The position numbers and the translations under genes are program-made. 64,000 nucleotides of DNA, taken from NCBI GenBank assembly GCA_012932865.1, contig SAXG01000005.1:1171121-1235120 (forward strand), read 5' to 3'. Shown here piece after piece: positions 1-12,439 of this stretch (the stretch's first letter is position 1; every line of letters starts with the position of its first letter). This DNA comes from Amylostereum areolatum (taxonomy: Eukaryota > Basidiomycota > Agaricomycetes > Russulales > Stereaceae). A model generated the notes under the pieces. It ran no database searches. It was not told the DNA's origin and saw only the letters and a list, made by a program, of their open reading frames with translations.

Positions 1-3000
1 GGACGAGGATACCTTGTGGCCAGGGAGTTCACCGCCCTCGCCAGGCTTAGCACCCTGGGCCATCTTGATTTGCAGTTCGTCAGCGTCGGCGAGATAGTTG
101 GAGGTGACGCCGAAACGTCCGGAGGCAACTTGTTTGATAGCAGAACGCATGGTGTCGCCGTTGGAGAAGACCTGGGAGCGCTCGGCATCTTCACCACCCT
201 CGCCAGTGTTGGACTTGCCACCGAGACGGTTCATGGCGATGGCGAGCGTAGAGTGTGCCTCCATCGAAATGGAACCATAAGACATCGCCCCGGTGACGAA
301 ACGCCGAACGATTTCATTCCAGGGCTCGACCTGGTCAACGGGAATGGGGGTGGCGTTCTCGTAGCGGAATTCCAACATGCCGCGAAGGTGGACACCCTTG
401 CCCTGGTTGGTGGCGTTCTCCGAGTACGCCTCGAAAGCCTTTTGGTTTTTCTCGTGGACGGCATGTTGGAGATTGGCAATGCCTGTAGGATCGTTGATAT
501 GGGGCTCGCCACCAGTCGCGCCAGTGATATTCGCCGGATTCGGGCATGCCAGGGGGTATGATCGTCTCCCTAGAAGGCCATCCACGCTCATGTAGCTCAA
601 ACGCGTCCATGGAAAGAAGGTCGAAAGTCGCGCCCTCGACGCGGCTGGCTGTGCCAGTGAAGCACCGCTCGATGACTTCGTGATGAAGGCCGAGGGCTTC
701 AAAGATCTGGGCTGCCTTGTAGGACTGGAGGGTGGAGATGCCCATCTTGGACATGACTTTCAGGATACCATTGTCGACGGAGTAGCGGTAGTTGGCCATG
801 AGATCGGTGACGGTTTTCTCATCTTTGACCCTGTCGATTACTCGTAAGCACGTGTGAAATATATCGAGAGGGGACTACTCACAGGCCTTCACGGGCAACC
901 TTGTGGATAGTCTCCATCATAAGCCAAGGGCAAACCGCGTCAGCTCCATAACCGACGAGAACGCAGAGGTGGTGAACCTCGCGAGCCTCGGCTGTCTCGA
1001 TCATCAACGCGATCTTCGCCCGCTTCTTCTGGAGCACGAGGTGGTGGTGGACGCCTCCACACGCGATCAGAGCCGAGAGAGGGACACGAGATACATTCGT
1101 GGCGCGATCGGAGAGAATGACAACCTTGATCCCGTCGTCGATAGCCTGCGTGGCCTCGTTGCAGACGCGCTCAAGAGCTGCCTTGTACCCAGGCAGCCCC
1201 TCCTCCTTGGGGAAGGTGATGTCGATAGTCCTAGAAGGCCAGGCCGCATAGGCGTATTTGAGATTCTTCATCGCGTTCATCTCCTCGATGGAAAGGACGG
1301 GGGAACGTAGCAGGATCCGGTGGCACTGCTCAGGCTTCATCTCCAAGAGATTACCCTCTGGGCCAACGTAGGCCTCCAGCGACATGACGATGCTCTCGCG
1401 AATAGGATCGATGGGGGGATTTGTGACTTGCGCAAAAAGCTGACGGAAGAAGTCATAAATCAAACGAGGCTGTGAAGCCATAGCGGCCAAAGGTGCGTCG
1501 TTTCCCATAGAGCCAAGGGCTTCTTTGCCATCGGTGACCATGGGTAGCATGAGGAGATTGAGCTGCTCGACGGTGAAGCCGAAGGCGAGGAGGCGGGGGT
1601 CGACGCTCAATGGCGACTCGTCGACGGTGACATCGATGTTCTGGGTGCGCTGAACGCGTTTGACAATGTTGGGGACGAGCAAAACGTGGCTCTCCACCCA
1701 CGACGCGAAATTTTGCTTGCGAGCGGTGGTCATTTTGAGCTCCTTGTCGTCGACGATACGTCCTTCCACGGTGTCAACGAGAAGCATGCGCCCGGGTTTC
1801 AGCCTGCCCTTCGAGACGACCTTCTCTGGAGGGATGTAGAGGGCGCCCACTTCAGAGGCACAGACCATGATGTCCTCATTGGTGACAACGAAACGACAGG
1901 GACGAAGACCGTTGCGGTCAAGGTTCGCCCCGCAGTAACGGCCATCGGAGAACGCGAAAAGAGCAGGACCGTCCCACGGCTCCTGCAAACAAGCGGCCCA
2001 GCTGTAGAACGCACGCTTCTCCGCTTCCATGTGTTCGTTTCCTTGCCATGCCTCCGGGATGAGCATCATGATGGCCTCGGGAAGGGTCACGACACCGTTG
2101 ACAGTGAGTAATTCAAGGACGTTGTCGAAGGCTGCAGAATCGGAACCGCCCGCTTCAATGATAGGATAAAGGAGGTCGAGCTGATCGCCGAAAAGAGTGG
2201 AGTGGAGGACGCCTTCACGGGCGCGCATCCAGTTCTTGTTTCCGCGAACGGTGTTAATCTCGCCTATAGAAACGATCAGCGCGATCCTTACCAGTCTGTA
2301 TGTGTGTAGTAACTAACCATTGTGAGCTGCCCACCGCATGGGCTGAGCACGATCCCAACTCGGGAATGTATTGGTCGAGAACCGGGAATGTACCAAGGTG
2401 AAGTGGGAACGATACAGAACGTGGTTGAGATCGTGGTAGTAGTTGTACACTTGCGGCGGAGACAACTGCCCTTTGTAAACGATATTCTTGGACGAGAGGG
2501 AGCATACGTAGAATCCCTTCGCGAGCGTGCTTCAGAAGAGCAAATCCGACAAGTTCAGCTTAGAGAAGATTAGATGACAGAATACGGAATCCACAAACAT
2601 GGTGTGCGTCGCGTGCTTACGGAGGACGTAAAGCTGGCGCTCAAAATGCTTGGCGTCGAACGGACCGCTGGAGCTTTGGTTGCCGTCACCGTAGTGAGAG
2701 CGGAGGACAACAAAGGGCTGAAGGATAACAGGTTCCTTGCTGCTTGCGGCGGGACCCAGGATCGACCCGTCTGTGGGGACCTCGCGCCAGCCGAGGACGC
2801 GGAGGCCAAGGTCGCTAGCGAGGCGGGTAAAGACGGACTGCTGTTTTTGGAGTTGAATGGCATCGTTGGGCTTGAAGAAGACGTTGCCGACGGCGTACTC
2901 GCCGCGCTCGGGGAGGGTGCACCCAATGTCTCTCTCGGTCTCGCGTTTGAAGAGCTGGTGAGGGATGCTGGTCATGACGCCAGCGCCGTCGCCGTCACGG

Positions 3001-3290
3001 CTGTCAGCACCGGTAGCGCCTCGATGGGTCATGGCGCAAAGGAGTTGACGAGCATCGGAGACTATCTTGTGGCTTGGTTCTCCTTTGATATGGCAGATGA
3101 AACCGACACCGCACGAGTCTTTCTCAAACTCGTTGAGGTAGAGGCCCTGACTGGCTGGAAGGGACGAATTCCATGAAGTGGGATCGCGCAAAACGGAGTT
3201 AAGGGTATCGATAGAAGACTGAGGAGGGTTATCTTGAACTAGGGGTAGAGAGGGGTCGAGATGAAGATCACGCTGAGAGCTGATCGCCAT
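1..3290 (-). CDS. GLT1: Glutamate synthase (NADH-GOGAT), N-terminal part, cut by window edge
   Basis: Makes two glutamates from glutamine and 2-oxoglutarate in ammonium assimilation. Reading down from the ATG at 3290, a ~59-residue propeptide precedes Cys60 in CGVGF, the expected nucleophile of a class II glutamine amidotransferase after propeptide removal. [26 protein letters not shown] and [18 protein letters not shown] follow, then the central domain (879-2228) and the start of the FMN synthase domain, ending in [16 protein letters not shown] at the window edge. Introns lie near 2505-2600, 2230-2330 and 800-880. The gene continues to the left. Oddity: after ESGEYHWRD (near 514) the conserved continuation [11 protein letters not shown] is in the +1 frame, one base off, with no possible intron. 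Family is certain; the break is probably a sequence insertion. Confidence 0.95.
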
Positions 3291-3815
3291 GGACAGGTAG
3301 CACGATGGAGATGGGGGATTGCAGCGCAGGAGGGTGAAGAGGAGAAGAGAGTGCCTACGCCGACGAGGAGAAAATTTTGGGACGACAAGGCGCACTCGGA
3401 GTCTGAGGGGAGCTCTAAGAGGAGCGCATACGAGTCAGTCCGCACTCGCGGGTGAACGTCCCGCGCCCTCCGAACTTCCGATCCGGAACTCCTTTTGCTC
3501 GGCCGACCCCTCCGTCCTCTCGGTCCTCTCGTTCGGCCCTCTCTCCGCCAATCATAGCTCTCCATTTATTGTTCCAAGGACCCAACACAACGCCTGATCG
3601 TATCTCGCGTCCCCGCCCAACTCCCGCCCCCGCTCCCGTGAGCCAGTGGCAGCCACATCAGGTCCCGTTCAATTTCTCACCGAACTTTCTATCATGTCGA
3701 AAAAACCCGTTTATTCATTGACCCCGCGATTATCTAGGGCCCACCCTCAAGCAAGAAGAACGAAAACACTACGAACCATCGTACCCAGTTACACTTCCTA
3801 TTCCTTTTCCCCCGA
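3291..3815. other. Intergenic: GOGAT promoter and LST8 3' end
   Basis: About 525 bases separate the GOGAT ATG from the LST8 stop, both minus-strand. The stretch holds a purine-rich block at 3320-3370 and pyrimidine-rich sequence at 3520-3660. Short ORFs here are not conserved. I see no gene. Confidence 0.6.
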
Positions 3816-5346
3816 TTATCCCGCCCCGTCGTGCAAGGCGCAACAAACAGCGGCTACTCATTCGTATTAGCGCGAGTGCAACCCCGGTATCGTCAACCTT
3901 CATACCTTTGTGATGTCCATTGTATTGGCGGACCGTCTCTCCTGACGTCATCTCCCACAACCGTGCCGTATGGTCTGATGATGCTGTACATAATTCAGCA
4001 CAATGTCCACCTCATTCTCCTCCAGGGTGCTCACCAGTAACCAAGTAGGCCGAGTCAGCACTGAAAGCACAGTCCCACACCCAACGCTGATGGCCCTGCA
4101 GAAGCTTCTCCATCTTGAACTCATAATTCGGTGAGATTGACCATATTTTCACCGTGGTGTCCGCAGAGCACGTCGCGAGGTATCTGGCAATCGTGAGACC
4201 TCGACATTAGACGCCTTGGGCCAGAACGACGCACTTGACGTCTGGACTGAGCAAGCAGCGAGTGAGATACTTGCTGTGGGCCTGGAACTTGGTCACTGCC
4301 TGGAATCGAGGAAGACCAGAGCTCTCTTCGTTGATCTTCCACACATAGCATTTGCCCTTCATGCGTAGAGAACGCATGTGCGATGAGCGACTGCCAGTAC
4401 GATCAATATCGACATAGCCGCACCTTGTTATTCCCAGCGACGAGACAAGACCCGTCCGAGGCGAGGGTGACGGATCGTATGGGGACGTCGCCGGCAGGGG
4501 TCTGGATCCGTCGGTGAGAATGGGAACGTAGAGCGAGGACGCGGGGCACGTACCAATTCGTGCGTGCAGATGTTGTCAGAAAGGTCCCACTGCTTGATCC
4601 TGCCGGCCTGGTCGCAGGAGATGAGCTCGCCTTGGTTGGGATGTACGCAGACATCGTTGACTTCAGTCCGCAGATGTCAAGATGGGGTAGGGGACGTAAA
4701 GCAAATCGAGGCTCACCTGGGGCCTCATTGTTGTAATTTCGATGAAGATGGGTGCTCCTAAACTCCGTTGGCGGTCAATGACGAGAGGTCCTTCAACTTT
4801 CCCAAACCGCAAACGCACCGAAGATCCCATATTTTTATCGTGCCATCCTCACTGCCAGTGACCAGCCACTTGCCTTGACTATGAAAAGAGACCGACGATA
4901 CGTTTGAAAGATGACCTTCGAACGTGACAACCTGCGGGCGTGAGAAGGCACAACGAACGTGGAAAGGTTCAGACATACCGGTGTCGAAGAAGAGCTTGCG
5001 ATCTCATAAACATGGACCTTCTTATGAATGGCAGCCGCGAGTAGTCGTTTGCTATTCGAAAGCGGATCGGAATGGACATAGCAGAAGGAAAGAGGGACCT
5101 TTACGCACTCTGGGGATATCGCAAGACGATTGACTTGCTGAGATGTCGTAGACCAATGAGCGACAGAAGTACACGTGCGAAGAGAGAGGACGGCCTCACC
5201 CCAGTTTCTCCTGAGCGAGTGATTGTTCGGGAACAGATACCACTCCAAGCCTCCCAGAATCGAATTTCATGGTCGTATGAGCCGGTGACGAGGATAACGG
5301 ACATGTCATGACGTGCAGGAGCCGCTTTATTTGTGGAGGAAGGCAT
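3816..5346 (-). CDS. LST8: Lst8, WD40 subunit of TOR complexes
   Basis: Seven-bladed WD40 protein that stabilises the TOR kinase domain in TORC1 and TORC2. The start at 5346 gives [10 protein letters not shown], then [20 protein letters not shown] and ICSRTI, a signature specific to Lst8. Later exons give [77 protein letters not shown] and [23 protein letters not shown] segments. The last blade reads [18 protein letters not shown]; a short intron (about 3850-3898) joins it to [12 protein letters not shown] and the TAA at 3816-3818. All exon junctions tested keep phase and each short intron has GT-AG ends. Single-copy housekeeping gene; no sign of damage. Confidence 0.93.
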
Positions 5347-6185
5347 GTTGGTGTAGATGTCTTATAAAGAGTGTGCCCGACGAAGGTCAAGCCGCTAAGC
5401 GTGTACGCAGGGCGGAAGGCGGACCTGGTCTAGCAGATCTGATAACGATACTGTGAATCGTAAAGGGGCTACAAAAGGGTTCGTAGCGAGCGTAGTGAAG
5501 ATTACACCGGGACATTGAACGGTCGCCTTCACCCCTTCCTCCTCCTCGGATCTCGTCTCAACTGATCGTGATCGTCAGCAACTGTGGGCCAATCGTTCAT
5601 ATATCATACGTTCACACCTCGCCTCAGAAAGACGATCGCTGGTGCGCATGCCCTTCTGCCTTGCGCTCAGTGCTTCGCCTAGTAAGTTCTGATGGCCCCC
5701 CAATGACCACCTTCCTGTACGCTAAGCTCGTTCCTCCCCTCCTCATTGCACGATCGCCTTCTCGTTCGTTCAACTTCGACTCGTGCATGGGAGTCGCTCT
5801 CCCTTGGCTCTACGATATCCCGCAGTTGTCTCTCGGAAATCGGACCCACGCTGCTCAATCTAGAGTTATCCGTCGCACGCTCATCAAACTCTGCGTGAGC
5901 CGCTGAACAACTTCGGCACTCCGAGAATCCCAGCAACCCTCTCCCCTTTCGCCTCCTTTGCTCCCCATAAATCGTCCCCCACCATGCGCAAAATTACGTC
6001 TGTATCCCTCGTGCGACCACCGTGCCTGCTTCTATCTGTCTTACCTGACCCCTCGGCAACCCCCTCCCGCCCCTCACGTTTCTGTGCAGATCTTCTCGGT
6101 TTCGCCACGCGTCATACATCCTGGAGATGATTGATTGCTGCTTCAAGTCGGATTACCAGACCCGCGCTTCGACGGCCGAGACTTT
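5347..6185. other. Intergenic between LST8 and the small six-exon gene
   Basis: Divergent promoter space of about 840 bases. An ATG in good context (CCCCACCATGCGC, 5983-5995) opens a short frame of about 45 codons without recognisable content; it could be a 5' exon of the following gene. Nothing else supported. Confidence 0.4.
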
Positions 6186-6898
6186 ATGCAACCGCCTCCG
6201 ATATTTCACCCTGCCACTGCACCGTGGTTGACCCCCAACGCGACGTATCTGCCGGCTATCACCAGCCTCCCTACTCGTTCGCGCTCGAAGTCTCTCCCCG
6301 GAAATCGACCGTGGTCTTATGAAACCCTATGTGCATGTATGCTTCCAAGATTCCCGCATACTCTCGACACAGATCTGGTTTGCATTCTCCCTCGCTGTTG
6401 GTATACCCACTCATGTCTTCGTGTGTCGTCGTGTTGTGTCCGATCGTGTGTCGACACTGCACTTCTCAGGTGCGGCTTTTATAAAGGCGACCTCGACGTG
6501 AGCCCACCGGCCAAAGCTTCAGAGCCCCGGGGTTTTCTGAAGCAAACTACCCCCCTTCTATTTCGGCTATGAACCCCCTCCCGTATGATGTTTTCTTTCT
6601 TCGCAGCGCGCCAACGCTCAGCTAAAGCACCTCGTAGGTCGGAAGTCCCGTCCGATTCTGGACCGCCCAAGGGCAAGTTCAGCAGGGGGTCGTCCATGCA
6701 AACGCGACTCTACAAGATGTGAGTACCCTTCTCTTGTTTCCTACATCTGACGTCAACGAGCGGAGTTACGCAGGGAACGCGAATGGTCCAGGTCCAGGTC
6801 GCGGGCGGTGCCATACTCAATTTGCCGTATGTGATTGGTTCCCAGCTCCGCGAGATTTGCTCACTTTGTTCTACAGCCTGGACAACATCATTCGTTGA
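6186..6898 (+). CDS. Small six-exon basidiomycete protein of unknown function
   Basis: A gene found by splice phase rather than by ORF length. Exons 6186-6330, 6470-6497, 6543-6582, 6638-6718, 6774-6826 and 6877-6898 join to 369 nt (122 residues plus stop). Every junction is in phase and every intron (139, 45, 55, 55 and 50 nt) has GT-AG ends; 6719-6773 and 6827-6876 have consensus donors (GTGAGT, GTATGT). The N-terminal half is Pro/Ser-rich (MQPPPIFHPATAPWL; TRSRSKSLPGNRPW). The C-terminal half looks like a small beta domain: VGSPVRFWTAQGQVQQG, then GTRMVQVQVAGGAILNLP and a final IIR. I believe similar VRFW...G.V..G.V proteins occur widely in mushrooms but know no function. The first exon and start are the weakest parts. 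Confidence 0.55.
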
Positions 6899-9648
6899 CG
6901 AGTGCACGGACAACCTTGATTTTTGACGTAGATATATTTACATTAACGACGTTTGTAACCTCCATCGGACAGACATGATTCCTATCGTGCTTTGCGTGAT
7001 TATTTTCTTGTACGCAGCCGAGATCCCACTATACAACCGTATTCTATCATTCAACCTCATTGTTGCTCAACGTGTACGCGCGCGTCGTTACGGCGCTTCT
7101 TGGAAGGCTCAAAGTCCTCGGAACGCGTGTCTGGTAGCATCGAAGGAGCGAACTTGCGAAGCTCTGTCAAACATACGAGCCATGCGAAGCGTTCACTTAC
7201 TCAGTGCTCGGTCGTCTCGATGCGGGGGGATGTTGATGTATATTGTATTTTCCCGCCGACTATCTCCACAGAGTCGAGAAGGCATCTGTAATAATGTATG
7301 AAGAAGAGGCTCGAGTTAATTGAGAACGAAGTTACAAGGAACTTTCGAGGAAATCCGACGAGCCAGTCGAATACCGTAAATCAAAGTGTCACTTGAAGAG
7401 GAGTAAGTAGATGATGACCGCGAAAACGATCTATGAGCTCTGCCTCGGGGGGTATGCGTGGTGCGATATACCCAACTAATCCTGCCCCATTGTCCAGAGC
7501 GCACGCTGAAACGAGCCGTTAATGCGTTTCAGAGAGGAAGGACCCCAATAGGGTCCTCTGGAAGTCCGTGAAGTGAGAGTAGCACATGTACACCGTGCAG
7601 GGACTTATGGGAATTTGCTCACGACGACGGTTATAACCCTCGGTATTGTCGGTCACATTGACAGGACTCGCCTCGAGGCAAGAAGGCGATGACTGGGACG
7701 AGTGAAGCCGGCTGCCCGGAAACAAAGGGAAAAGACTGGGATGCGAGGCCATACAGGGGGCGCACGAGAGGCCATGTCGGCGGACGAGTGTTGTTTTTCC
7801 ATTGTTCTGGGGTAGGTTTATGACGGCACATGTTGATGAAGGTATGATAGATGGCCTCGATCGGGACCGGTCCCTTCCCCTAGATGTTAGCGATGTTGCG
7901 CGCCCGGATAGAGCGCCTTTACGTCGCGTTTTATTTGGAACCCCCGGGTAGGACTACAGCAATAACGACCGCGGTGTACTGAATGGGTGAGTCGGAGGGG
8001 GATCGATTATCCCGCTTCGGACTTCCGCCGTTGGACCGGTCGGCGTGGTTCCTCTGTGAAATAAAGGGTGGTTATTGACGTCAGATTGACGGCTCGGCGC
8101 CTGGACACTGCAAAGACACCAGGTCTGCAAGCCAGTGATAATCCAACGTGCACTCGCTTCGAGAACTGTCCCCCCTTTTCTGGTCGGATTGGTCACATCC
8201 CTTGGCCTATCAGATAGTTCAGGTCAGCGATTTTGGAGCAATGCTAGAGGACATTCGAGATGAGAAGTTCAGGACCCGGACTGAAAGATCGGAGATGAAC
8301 GAAGAACGGCGAAATTGGGGTTCATCCGACTGCGTGTCTTTAAGTTGCAGAACCTTGCAGGGTATTGGACCACGTACCTGAAGTTTCTGGACGGTTCCAA
8401 TACGACATGCAGTACGCCTCACGGCCGATAATCTGGCGAGGTGGGACTCGCAGCTGCCATCTTGATAGTGAACGGTCAATACTCCCACGATAGATAGACG
8501 TGAGTTTGGGAAGCTCGGGTCAAACCCATAGCTTTTCTAGACATCGAAGGTTCGATTCTGGACTCCCAAGAACAAGTGGTGAAAAAGTGGACAAGGTGGA
8601 AAGACGCTGAGCGCAGAGTTGCGAACTTCCCCACCGGTGCCGGGCCGGTTGCTCAACTTGAACAACGTAGTAGTCGTTACGGCGTGACGACTCTTCTTGC
8701 TACCCACGAATCCCAGGACATCCGGGACATACACACAAGATCTAAATCCAGAGGCTTGGTCCAGCTATTTTCAGGACGGATGCTCAGGTATGACCCGTAA
8801 TCCAGTGAACTACGGTTTGGCAGTTGCGAGAAATCTACCCTCTTTGGCACAGTGCTCATACAACATTCAACTTCATTCGATCACTATCTGCCCACCTCGG
8901 CTCGAGCTTGCTCCTCGCCCTGGCTTTATTCGGGCTCTTTTCCAGGCAGCAGCACCATTCATCGAAAGAGCTCTAGAACTTGTCGAGGAGACAGCGTGCG
9001 CCGTGCATAGCATGTGACGTCTCCTCCAGGGCTCTGGTGCGCCCTTCTTAATCTCAGTATCCTCCCTCGGCGAGAGGATGCCGTGGAAAACCTTGGTTCT
9101 CAAGACGGTATGTGGCCCATGCCCTCCCGGGATTTTTTTCCAACCAAGACCACTCACGCGGGCGTATACATAAGAATAGGACAAAGCATCTTGCTGCATC
9201 TCTCCGAATTTGGGAATTCTTTGCGTTGTGCCCCAACACGCGTGAAGCGCACAGTGGAGCACTCTGCCATTTTGAACGAGGAGGCCAACGTGTGTGCCGC
9301 GAGTCCCAACGATACACCAGGAAACGAAAGTTAATCTGGGCTAGCTGTCATTATATACTTAGCACAAGTGAGAGGAGAAGCGTGCAAAAAGCTCCCACGA
9401 GACATCGTATGTTCGATGTCGCACGACATGTGTTCGATAGTCCAATAGAAGAGAGTACCACAGACCGCCTTAGCTCACTGCCAGGCAAGTTCACTGCATC
9501 CAGTCGGCATAGTGATGTGCTTTCCACAGAACTTGAGGCAGTCATCTATACGGGATCTCTACCGCAAGTGATGGCGCGAGACGAATATCTTCAAAGAAGC
9601 TATCCAACTTGGGAGAAAATATGAAGAGACCGTGCCAGTGTATTGACG
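6899..9648. other. Gene-poor tract, left part
   Basis: About 2.7 kb without a supportable gene. Several 60-170 codon ORFs exist on both strands (for example plus 9112-9624 and minus 8873-9262), but none shows a domain, a consistent intron pattern or composition like the neighbouring genes. On the minus strand, 8219-8488 contains an intron-like GTACGT...TTTCAG segment, so a degraded or unrecognised spliced gene is possible. Confidence 0.35.
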
Positions 9649-9724
9649 TTTACCCCCAGTGAGAATCGGTGCGAAGGATTTGAGACGCGGCGGAAGATTT
9701 TTGGATGCCAAGACGTGTGCCAAA
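9649..9724 (+). repeat. Left arm of a long inverted repeat
   Basis: This arm runs from GTTTACCCCCAGTGAGAATC to ATGCCAAGACGTGTGCCAAA. Its reverse complement recurs at 10981-11062 with only a few mismatches and a small indel near the inner end. The longest identical block, CAGTGAGAATCGGTGCGAAG onward, covers about 40 bases. Each arm also translates partly as an ORF (IGAKDLRRGG against CEGFETRRK in the other orientation), which is a by-product of the repeat. Confidence 0.85.
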
Positions 9725-10980
9725 ATCCATCGTTGCCGTCCTATGGCTTCAAAAAAATGGCACACTTTTCTTGAATGTCACGACAGATTTTTGAACCTGG
9801 CAAAACACATAGGACCATATGTGACAATATTGGATGGCATCAGGCCTGCATGTATTTACATATTGCTCCCTTGCTTGAACCAAATTGAAGCATTCTGAAT
9901 GGCACACAACAAGAAGATTATGGAATCAGCTTGCATTACATGCTTATGGAAAACTAAGTACATAGTGCTAAGTACACTCGAGCCCACACGCCGATGGCCA
10001 CCCCTATAACTTGAACTTCAAGCACCCCCTCTCCAGCATTATGCAGCCTACGTCTCTTGGCCAACTTGACGGACAGCTGACAGGCTTTCTCTGCAGCTCA
10101 GTGCTCACTAGAGGCCAGATGTTAGAAAGAAACTTAGCGGCAACGGAGGAACGTACCATGCGCGTAGCGTGTATGATAGACGGCGATGGACCACCAGGCT
10201 GACCCTACACCATATATGCAATGCGCCCACATCCTTCCGAGGCATCGGCACCAAAGCTGGGGAACGAATTTCCTACAAAGAAGACCTCGACATGAGTGAG
10301 TTATTGGTGTAAGAAGGGTGGAAACACACCGGATGTATCATGTCACTGGCTCACTGGCTCGCCGGGAGCCGATTCACCCAATGTGTGACACATCGAACAA
10401 GACACAGCACGCATTTACAAGGAACTCGCGACGGACCGAAGCCCTTCACTGCATTGTGGAACAGATTCCGAGCGAGGTCAAATGGCGGCATGTCGTGGTT
10501 CTTGAGGCTCATCCTCGTCGTGGAGAGGACGACCGGGGACGACGACTAGTAGCACGTCGGTTGTTCGATTCGGGACTTTGCGTGGACGAGCTGGATCCTG
10601 GGAGTGGAAGGCGGAAATGAAGGAGGGAGAAAGGTGCCGTGCCGTTGACTGGAAGGAAGGGAGGGTGGTAGAGCTGGTGGAAGGACACGAAGACCTACGA
10701 AGACGCTAAGTCGAAGTGCGAAGTTGCGCAATGCTCGAGGACTTACATAAGCCTACGAGTCGACGACCTTTCCGTTTGTTCTCACGAAGTTGTTTGCATA
10801 GGAAGACCTCGTTGGATTGAGAATCTGAGAAAGGCGAAATTTGAAGAGCTTCAATCATCTTCAGTTTCCTTACATTGCCGTTGACTTTAGCAGCCGTTTA
10901 ATATGCTTCCCCTCGCGCGTAAGTAGGTGACTCATAGCGTGATCTCACTGGACTTCGAGGAGGGTCGAAATCCTTCATTT

Positions 10981-11062
10981 TTTGGCACTCCTTGGTCTTG
11001 GCATCCAAAAGCCTTCCGCCGCGTCTCAAATCCTTCGCACCGATTCTCACTGGGGTTTACCA
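10981..11062 (-). repeat. Right arm of the long inverted repeat
   Basis: Reverse complement of 9649-9724. Read on the plus strand it runs TTTGGCACTCCTTGGTCTTG ... to CTCACTGGGGTTTACCA. The two arms could pair over roughly 75 bases in a transcript or in single-stranded DNA. Confidence 0.85.
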
Positions 11063-11362
11063 ACCGTGTACTATCCCGGTAAGCTCGAATCGTGATGAAG
11101 TCCGGTACCCATGCTAACGGTAAAGCAGGGAGCACAAATCTCCCCTGCGCTGCATCATGAGCTCCGAGTCGCGCTTTGAGCGATCAGCATGGAGATTTAT
11201 TATTTCTAATCCGTGTCTCCGGTTGAGATGAAGTCCTATATCAACATGTGAAAAAGCAACATCACACCGGAAGGTAAGTTCGTGAAATCGTCGTAGGTTC
11301 ATACGCGATATTGTTCATCAGGACCCATCCAGTCTTGTTAGATATTCCTACACGGTCGAGAT

Positions 11363-12110
11363 TTCCCCCACCCTCCAGTTCGCCCCCAACAAGACTGTGG
11401 GCCCCCGGTCTCCACGTAGATAGGTCCGGCAACTGCTGTCGTACTGGACCGTGACTGGGTTTAACACACTGTATCTGTTATCAGACCATCATGATAGCAC
11501 AGCACATTCAAAGCGGAGATCAAGAGACTACTTAACCTGAATCTTGATACTCGGACATCGTTCAAGTTGAGGGGGGCATTAGTATGAAATGTTCGCATTC
11601 TTACCGCGTGGAATCTCTTCAACAAACGACATAACCTCCCCCTTTGAGGTGGTGTGGGTCGGAGACTTAAGGTGCCTCTCTGCGGGAGTAGACGCGGACC
11701 ATGAACGCCGCGAGACCTCTTCAATACGGTCTGGCGACAACTGGAAGTCGAAGGAACACCATAAGGCCGAGGAAAGTGGGAGCGGCGCGTGCAGAGTCAC
11801 AGACAGGCTCACCACGGCGGAGGCGTAGTCAAGTACCCTCATTCTGAAAGATAACAACAACTTTTCCGTTAGTGGGGGCACACCTACATCTACTTTCCTT
11901 TTGTGACTGTCGGAGATGAACTTGAGGATCGTGAGAGAGCTTGTGACCTCTAGAAACAGGCGCCACCAGGGGTTCCATACGCAATGAGTCTGTGCAGCAG
12001 ATACTTCTGTTATCATTTCGGAATGAGTTACCTGTGTGCTCCATTGGTAGACGATGGTAAGATGAGTACACCACCAGCAGTTGCCTCAGCATGACTCTAT
12101 GCGGGGCCAT
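11363..12110 (-). other. Possible unrecognised spliced gene
   Basis: Minus-strand segment with several good fungal introns: about 11866-11915 (GTAGAT, CACTAAC branch site, TTTCAG), a 72 nt one below it (GTGAGC to TTCCAG), and one beginning near 11620 (GTAAGA, TACTAAT branch site, then ATTCAG or a later acceptor). Between them an open stretch reads SPDRIEEVSRRSW...KGEVMSFVEEIPR. A downstream stretch reads VTVQYDSSCRTYLRGD...LLGANWRVGEISTV before a TAG near 11363. I could not join all exons in one frame with a convincing start, so this stays a candidate locus rather than a gene model. Confidence 0.28.
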
Positions 12111-12439
12111 TCGGATGAGTCTGATGGCGTGACCAAGGGTTCACGCTAGCATCGTGTCAGCTTCAATCCAACCCCCTCAATCTCGGCGCCATTCCGATTA
12201 TCCGTTGCGAGAAAGTCGGCTTCGCGCCCAAGTCAGCGTGAGTACAGGTTGTCCTCTCAGTTTCAATCCCCACAGAGTCCTCGATGGACGGCGACGAGCG
12301 CGGGTTATGTAAGCAGTATTCATTTTCGTCGTCGCGCCAAGTCATCCTCGACTCCTTGTTTCCTCTCACCACGTCCTTCTCTTCTCCCCGTCCTTCACCT
12401 GGCCATAACCCCTCATCTGTAATGGGCGACTCCGACGTA

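Larger units (their letters stand above)
9643..11065. mobile_element. Candidate ~1.4 kb element bounded by inverted repeats
   Basis: The near-perfect ~75 bp arms at 9649-9724 and 10981-11062 face each other across about 1.26 kb, as in a non-autonomous DNA transposon or a remnant of one. The pentamer GTGTA lies just outside both ends (9638-9642 and 11066-11070) and could be a target-site duplication, though five bases can match by chance. Inside I find no transposase, only ORFs of up to 100 codons. Alternatives are two independent insertions of one short repeat in opposite orientation, or a structured RNA locus. Confidence 0.45.

Noticed and set aside
8545..8560. GGTTCGATTCTGG, like a tRNA B-box
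   Set aside because: No A-box at the right distance and no cloverleaf pairing around it.
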